In this document: one piece after another, positions 6,691 to 9,592 of the stretch | Layout of the letters: every line of letters begins with the position of its first letter | How positions within the stretch are numbered: the stretch's first letter is position 1 | Source: Arcobacter sp. | GTDB lineage: Bacteria; Campylobacterota; Campylobacteria; Campylobacterales; Arcobacteraceae | Reading direction: 5' to 3' | DNA: 9,592 nt | Assembly: GCA_016744485.1 (NCBI GenBank) | Contig: JADGEG010000068.1 | Coordinates: 1 to 9,592, forward strand | The notes under the pieces: generated by a model | Seen by the model: only the letters and a program-made list of their open reading frames with translations | Database searches by the model: none | What the model was told of the DNA's origin: nothing | Made by a program: the position numbers and the translations under genes

Positions 6691-7020
6691 TTATCCAAGT
6701 AGCTTTCCTACTTTTTCACCACCTAATATATGGAAATGTAAATGTTCTACTTCTTGCCCTCCATGTTCACCAATGTTTGTGATAAGTCTATAGCCATCTT
6801 TATTTAAATTTAATTTTTTTGTTAATTCTTGTATAAAACTAGTCATTTGACCCATAATATTAGCAGGTATTTGTTCAAAAGAGTTAAAATGTTCTTTTGG
6901 TATAATTAAAATATGAATTTTTCTTAAAGGGTTTATATCTTCAAAGGCTAAAAATTTATCATTTTCCAGAATGGTTTTATTTAGAATATCACCACTTATA
7001 ATTTTACAAAAAATACACAT
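6691..7020 (-). CDS. HIT-family (HinT-like) nucleotide-binding hydrolase
   Basis: This is a small cytoplasmic histidine-triad protein of the HINT branch. These homodimeric enzymes hydrolyse purine nucleoside phosphoramidates and adenylated lysine or aminoacyl adducts. At 109 residues it matches the family. The signature HLHFH (93-97), within QEVEHLHFHILGG, supplies the histidine triad and the nucleophilic histidine. The N-terminal CIFCKI puts Cys2 and Cys5 in a CxxC that, with histidines such as His44 and His93, can bind zinc in some members. LAFEDINP (24-31) and IPKEH (40-44) are further family elements. ATG follows AAGGGAA on the minus strand. The gene converges on accA and diverges from pheS. 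Members of this family sit next to pheS in other Campylobacterota as I recall. The exact substrate is unknown. Confidence 0.92.
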   Translation of the reverse strand: MCIFCKIISGDILNKTILENDKFLAFEDINPLRKIHILIIPKEHFNSFEQIPANIMGQMTSFIQELTKKLNLNKDGYRLITNIGEHGGQEVEHLHFHILGGEKVGKLLG

Positions 7021-7047
7021 TATTTTCCCTTATAGTTTTATTAAAAT

Positions 7048-7053
7048 ATTATA
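7048..7053 (-). promoter_or_regulatory. -10 box of the HIT gene
   Basis: Minus-strand TATAAT, preceded by TTTGGT, lies 27 bases upstream of the HIT ATG. The implied leader is about 20 bases and contains AAGGGAA at 7025-7031. Confidence 0.6.
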
Positions 7054-7077
7054 ACCAAACTCTAATAAATGTTTAAG

Positions 7078-7083
7078 TATAAT
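7078..7083 (+). promoter_or_regulatory. -10 box of pheST
   Basis: A perfect TATAAT with AT-rich upstream sequence gives a start near 7090 and a leader of about 40 bases before the GTG. The leader is too short for a T-box or a leader-peptide attenuator, and no Phe-rich short reading frame is visible, so regulation by tRNA charging is not supported. Confidence 0.6.
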
Positions 7084-7130
7084 CTATTTTTTAAAACATA
7101 TTTTTATACAAAATACAGGAGAGAAAACAA

Positions 7131-8123
7131 GTGGATGAGTGGATAGAAAAAATCAATAATACCTGTGATATTGAAACTTTAGAAAATATACGAATAGAGC
7201 TTTTAGGTAAAAAAGGGATCTTAACTAATGAATTTTTAAAATTAAAAAATATTCCTAAAGAAGAAAAAAAAGAATTTGCAAAAAAGTTAAATATTCAAAA
7301 ACATTTAATTACTACAGCACTTGATGAACAAAAAACTTTTTTAGAAAAAGAATTATTAAAGCAAAAACTAAAAAATGAAAAAATAGACGTAACAAAGTTT
7401 AATAATTCTTTACAATGTGGTGCATTACATCCAGTAGCAAGTACTATGGATACTGTCATTACATATTTTCAAAATCTTAATTTTTCAGTAGAGGAAGGTC
7501 CTTTAGTTGAAGATGATTTTCATAATTTTGAAGCATTAAATTTACCAAAATATCATCCAGCACGTGATATGCAAGATACTTTTTATAATAAAGATTATAC
7601 TTTATTGAGAACTCATACTTCACCTGTACAAATTAGAACAATGTTAAAGCAAAAACCACCAATTAGAATGATAGCCCCTGGGACTGTTTTTAGAAGAGAT
7701 TTTGATCTAACTCATACTCCTATGTTTAATCAAATTGAAGGTTTAGTTGTAGATAGTGCTGATAAAATTTCTTTTGCTAATTTAAAACATACATTAGTAG
7801 AGTTTTTAGAATATATGTTTGGAGATATTAATATAAGATTTAGACCATCATTTTTTCCTTTTACAGAACCTTCAGCAGAAGTTGATATTTCTTGTGTTTT
7901 TTGTAAGAGTAAAGGATGTAGAGTTTGTTCACATACGGGGTGGCTAGAAGTATTAGGCTGTGGAATAGTTGATGAAAATGTATTTAAGTCAATTGGATAC
8001 GATAATGTTTCAGGTTATGCTTTTGGTTTAGGAATAGAAAGATTTGCAATGCTTAAGCACAATATTGGAGATTTAAGATCTTTATTTGAAAGTGATTTAA
8101 GATTACTAGGACAGTTTAGATGA
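7131..8123 (+). CDS. pheS: Phenylalanine--tRNA ligase alpha subunit PheS
   Basis: PheS is the catalytic subunit of the (alpha-beta)2 class II synthetase that activates phenylalanine and charges tRNA-Phe. At 330 residues it has the normal length. Residues 1-90 form the Lys/Glu-rich helical coiled-coil arm that contacts tRNA. The catalytic core has [10 protein letters not shown] (142-151), [12 protein letters not shown] (158-169), motif 2 with FRRD (187-190) and [10 protein letters not shown] (195-204), FTEPSAEVD (244-252), and motif 3 with [10 protein letters not shown] (299-308). Cys255, Cys258, Cys263 and Cys266 form a CxxC..CxxC cluster within the core; comparable clusters occur in some bacterial PheS. 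GTG 7131 follows AGGAGAG (7117-7123) at 7 bases; there is no nearby in-frame ATG. The TGA stop overlaps the pheT ATG. Confidence 0.97.
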   Translation: MDEWIEKINNTCDIETLENIRIELLGKKGILTNEFLKLKNIPKEEKKEFAKKLNIQKHLITTALDEQKTFLEKELLKQKLKNEKIDVTKFNNSLQCGALHPVASTMDTVITYFQNLNFSVEEGPLVEDDFHNFEALNLPKYHPARDMQDTFYNKDYTLLRTHTSPVQIRTMLKQKPPIRMIAPGTVFRRDFDLTHTPMFNQIEGLVVDSADKISFANLKHTLVEFLEYMFGDINIRFRPSFFPFTEPSAEVDISCVFCKSKGCRVCSHTGWLEVLGCGIVDENVFKSIGYDNVSGYAFGLGIERFAMLKHNIGDLRSLFESDLRLLGQFR

Positions 8124-9526
8124 TTATTACAAGAACATGGATAAATGACTTTTTAGATATATCAAACATATCAACAAAAAAGTTGTGTAAAATATTTACT
8201 AGCATAGGTCTGGAAGTTGATAGTGTAAAAAACATTAAGATTCCAAGTAATGTAGTTGTTGGGAAAGTTATTGAAACTAAAAGACATGAAAATGCAAATA
8301 AACTAAATATTTGTATGGTAGATGTTGGCTCTTCTATTATTCAGGTAGTTTGTGGTGCAAAAAATGTTAAAAAAGAACAATATGTTCCTGTAGCTATGAT
8401 TTCATGTAAACTTGATAAAGACTTGACAATTAAGAAGGCTATTTTAAGAGGAATTGAATCAAATGGAATGATTTGCTCTTCTAGTGAATTAGGACTTTCT
8501 GTTTTAAATGATGGTATTTTGGAACTTGATTCTTCTATTGGAGAGTTGATTCTTGGAAAAGAATTAAAAGAATACCCTTTATTAAATGATGAAATAATAG
8601 AATTAGAATTAACTGCTAATAGAGGAGACTGTTTAAGTATTAACGGAATAGCAAGGGAATTAAGTGCTTATTTTAATATTGCACTTAATGAACTTGATAC
8701 TTTTATTTCTTATTCAAAATCTGCGATAGGACAGGTGTTAGAAATTGACTGTGATAGTAAAGTTGAAGCTTCTTTAGTTTTTAGTGCTATTAATTTGAAA
8801 AATTTTAAACTACCATTATTACAAAAATTAAGACTTGGTATTATTTCTAAATTTACAACAAATGATATTCAAAATGCTTTATTTTATACTACACATTGTA
8901 ATGGAGTTGTTTTTAATGCTTATTGTAAAAACGATACAAAAATAAATAAAAATAAATTATCTGTTTTAAATATAAAAAAAGACAAACAAAATTTTGATGT
9001 AGTTTATAGTAAGGAATTATTAAGTACTATTTGTGTTGAACATAAAGATATAACTTTAAATGATTATGAATATATAATTGAAAGTTCATATATAAATCCA
9101 GAAGTTTTATCAAAAAGAGTTTTTGAAACAAAAAAAACAACAGGTGATATTTATTATAAAAGCTCCAGAGGAAGTGAGCCAAATATTCAAGAAGGTATGA
9201 ATTTTCTTGCAATATTACTTTCAAAGTTTGGTGTAAAGTTCTATAATGGATTTAGAGTTTTTACAGAAGATAAGGAACGTACAAATATTGATGTGAATAT
9301 TGATAAAATAAATGCAATAATTGGACAAAAGATTTCAAAAATGAAAATAGAAAAAATTTTAAGTGCTTTAAAATTTGACGTAAAGGACACAGTTCACAAT
9401 ATACTATCCGTAAAAGTACCTTTATATAGACATGATATCAAAAATATTGCAGATATAACTGAAGAAATAGTAAGAATAATAGGTATTGATAATATCAAAG
9501 CAAAACCATTAGAAAGGCGGTCATAA
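8120..9526 (+). CDS. pheT: Phenylalanine--tRNA ligase beta subunit PheT, 3'-truncated at an abnormal junction
   Basis: PheT is the beta subunit that binds tRNA and edits mischarged Tyr-tRNA-Phe. It begins at ATG in a 4-base ATGA overlap with pheS. Domains in order: N-terminal helix (1-40), EMAP/OB-fold tRNA-binding domain (about 44-150, with [14 protein letters not shown] and VVCGAKNV), the B1 segment (about 155-190, [18 protein letters not shown]), the B3/B4 editing domain (about 205-365), and B5 (about 388-460, including PLYRHDI and [12 protein letters not shown]). Full-length bacterial PheT is about 780 residues; this reading frame ends at 468. Sequence up to KAKPLE (459-465) looks normal, then RRS-stop is read from DNA of different composition. 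The catalytic-like B6/B7 and C-terminal anticodon-binding-fold domains are missing. I regard residues after about 465 as not belonging to PheT. The true gene is probably intact in the organism. Confidence 0.93.
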   Translation: MIITRTWINDFLDISNISTKKLCKIFTSIGLEVDSVKNIKIPSNVVVGKVIETKRHENANKLNICMVDVGSSIIQVVCGAKNVKKEQYVPVAMISCKLDKDLTIKKAILRGIESNGMICSSSELGLSVLNDGILELDSSIGELILGKELKEYPLLNDEIIELELTANRGDCLSINGIARELSAYFNIALNELDTFISYSKSAIGQVLEIDCDSKVEASLVFSAINLKNFKLPLLQKLRLGIISKFTTNDIQNALFYTTHCNGVVFNAYCKNDTKINKNKLSVLNIKKDKQNFDVVYSKELLSTICVEHKDITLNDYEYIIESSYINPEVLSKRVFETKKTTGDIYYKSSRGSEPNIQEGMNFLAILLSKFGVKFYNGFRVFTEDKERTNIDVNIDKINAIIGQKISKMKIEKILSALKFDVKDTVHNILSVKVPLYRHDIKNIADITEEIVRIIGIDNIKAKPLERRS

Positions 9527-9592
9527 CCTTTGTCATAAGGATCATTGAACTGTCCTATGGTATTGTTATCATCCTGAAGTCTTATCCAATGC
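9514..9592. other. Terminal segment of foreign-looking sequence joined to pheT
   Basis: From about 9514 the bases no longer fit PheT. By hand count, roughly 31 of the last 77 bases are G or C, well above the rest of the window. On the minus strand a frame stays open from the right edge for about 25 codons, with an Asp/Asn/Gly/Tyr-rich product that includes DDNNTIGQF and [10 protein letters not shown]. One plus-strand frame is also open but reads as an unremarkable hydrophobic string. The heptamer GTCATAA occurs twice, at 9520-9526 and 9532-9538. I do not recognise the source. A chimeric contig end is the simplest explanation. Confidence 0.6.

Noticed and set aside
7084..7130. Possible pheST attenuator or T-box leader.
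   Set aside because: The leader is about 40 bases, with no Phe-rich leader peptide, no alternating hairpins and no T-box sequence.
9027..9224. Minus-strand open frame opposite pheT.
   Set aside because: Leu/Tyr-rich shadow with no ribosome site or recognisable motif.

Overview
The window is a very AT-rich bacterial chromosome segment from a member of the Campylobacterota, most likely an Arcobacter-type genome. Three things point there: the protein sequences (a short YhhQ-type transporter, RsmE with GCEGG instead of GPEGG, PheS with a CxxC..CxxC cluster), the linked fabG-acpP-fabF-accA genes, and a HIT gene divergent from pheS-pheT. The assignment rests on recalled family features, not on a search. 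Nearly all of the window is core housekeeping sequence, and I see no CRISPR array, rRNA, tRNA, phage or defence system.

Layout. At the left edge is the 3' end of a plus-strand gene, probably a PLP-dependent Cys/Met-metabolism enzyme. It converges on a minus-strand pair: an uncharacterised four-helix membrane protein followed, with no gap, by rsmE (16S rRNA m3U1498 methyltransferase). A compact divergent promoter region separates this pair from plus-strand moeA (molybdopterin molybdenumtransferase) and a YhhQ-family queuosine-precursor transporter. Next come the fatty-acid genes fabG, acpP, fabF and accA. fabG and acpP each have a good extended -10 promoter, a strong hairpin terminator follows acpP, and accA follows fabF closely enough to be co-transcribed. 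A minus-strand HIT-family gene converges on accA and diverges from pheS-pheT, the two phenylalanyl-tRNA synthetase subunits, which overlap by 4 bp.

How the genes work together. AccA supplies malonyl-CoA (with AccB, AccC and AccD encoded elsewhere), AcpP carries the growing chain, FabF condenses and FabG reduces, so this is the elongation core of type II fatty-acid synthesis. PheS and PheT form the (alpha-beta)2 enzyme that charges tRNA-Phe, RsmE modifies the ribosome, and the YhhQ-type protein supports tRNA queuosine.

The one real anomaly is at the right edge. pheT reads normally to about residue 464 and then stops abruptly, some 300 residues short. The last ~77 bases have clearly higher GC, do not resemble PheT in any frame, and are open on the minus strand. 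This looks like a chimeric contig end, or less likely a real insertion or rearrangement breakpoint. Four genes (rsmE, moeA, accA, pheS) appear to use TTG or GTG starts.
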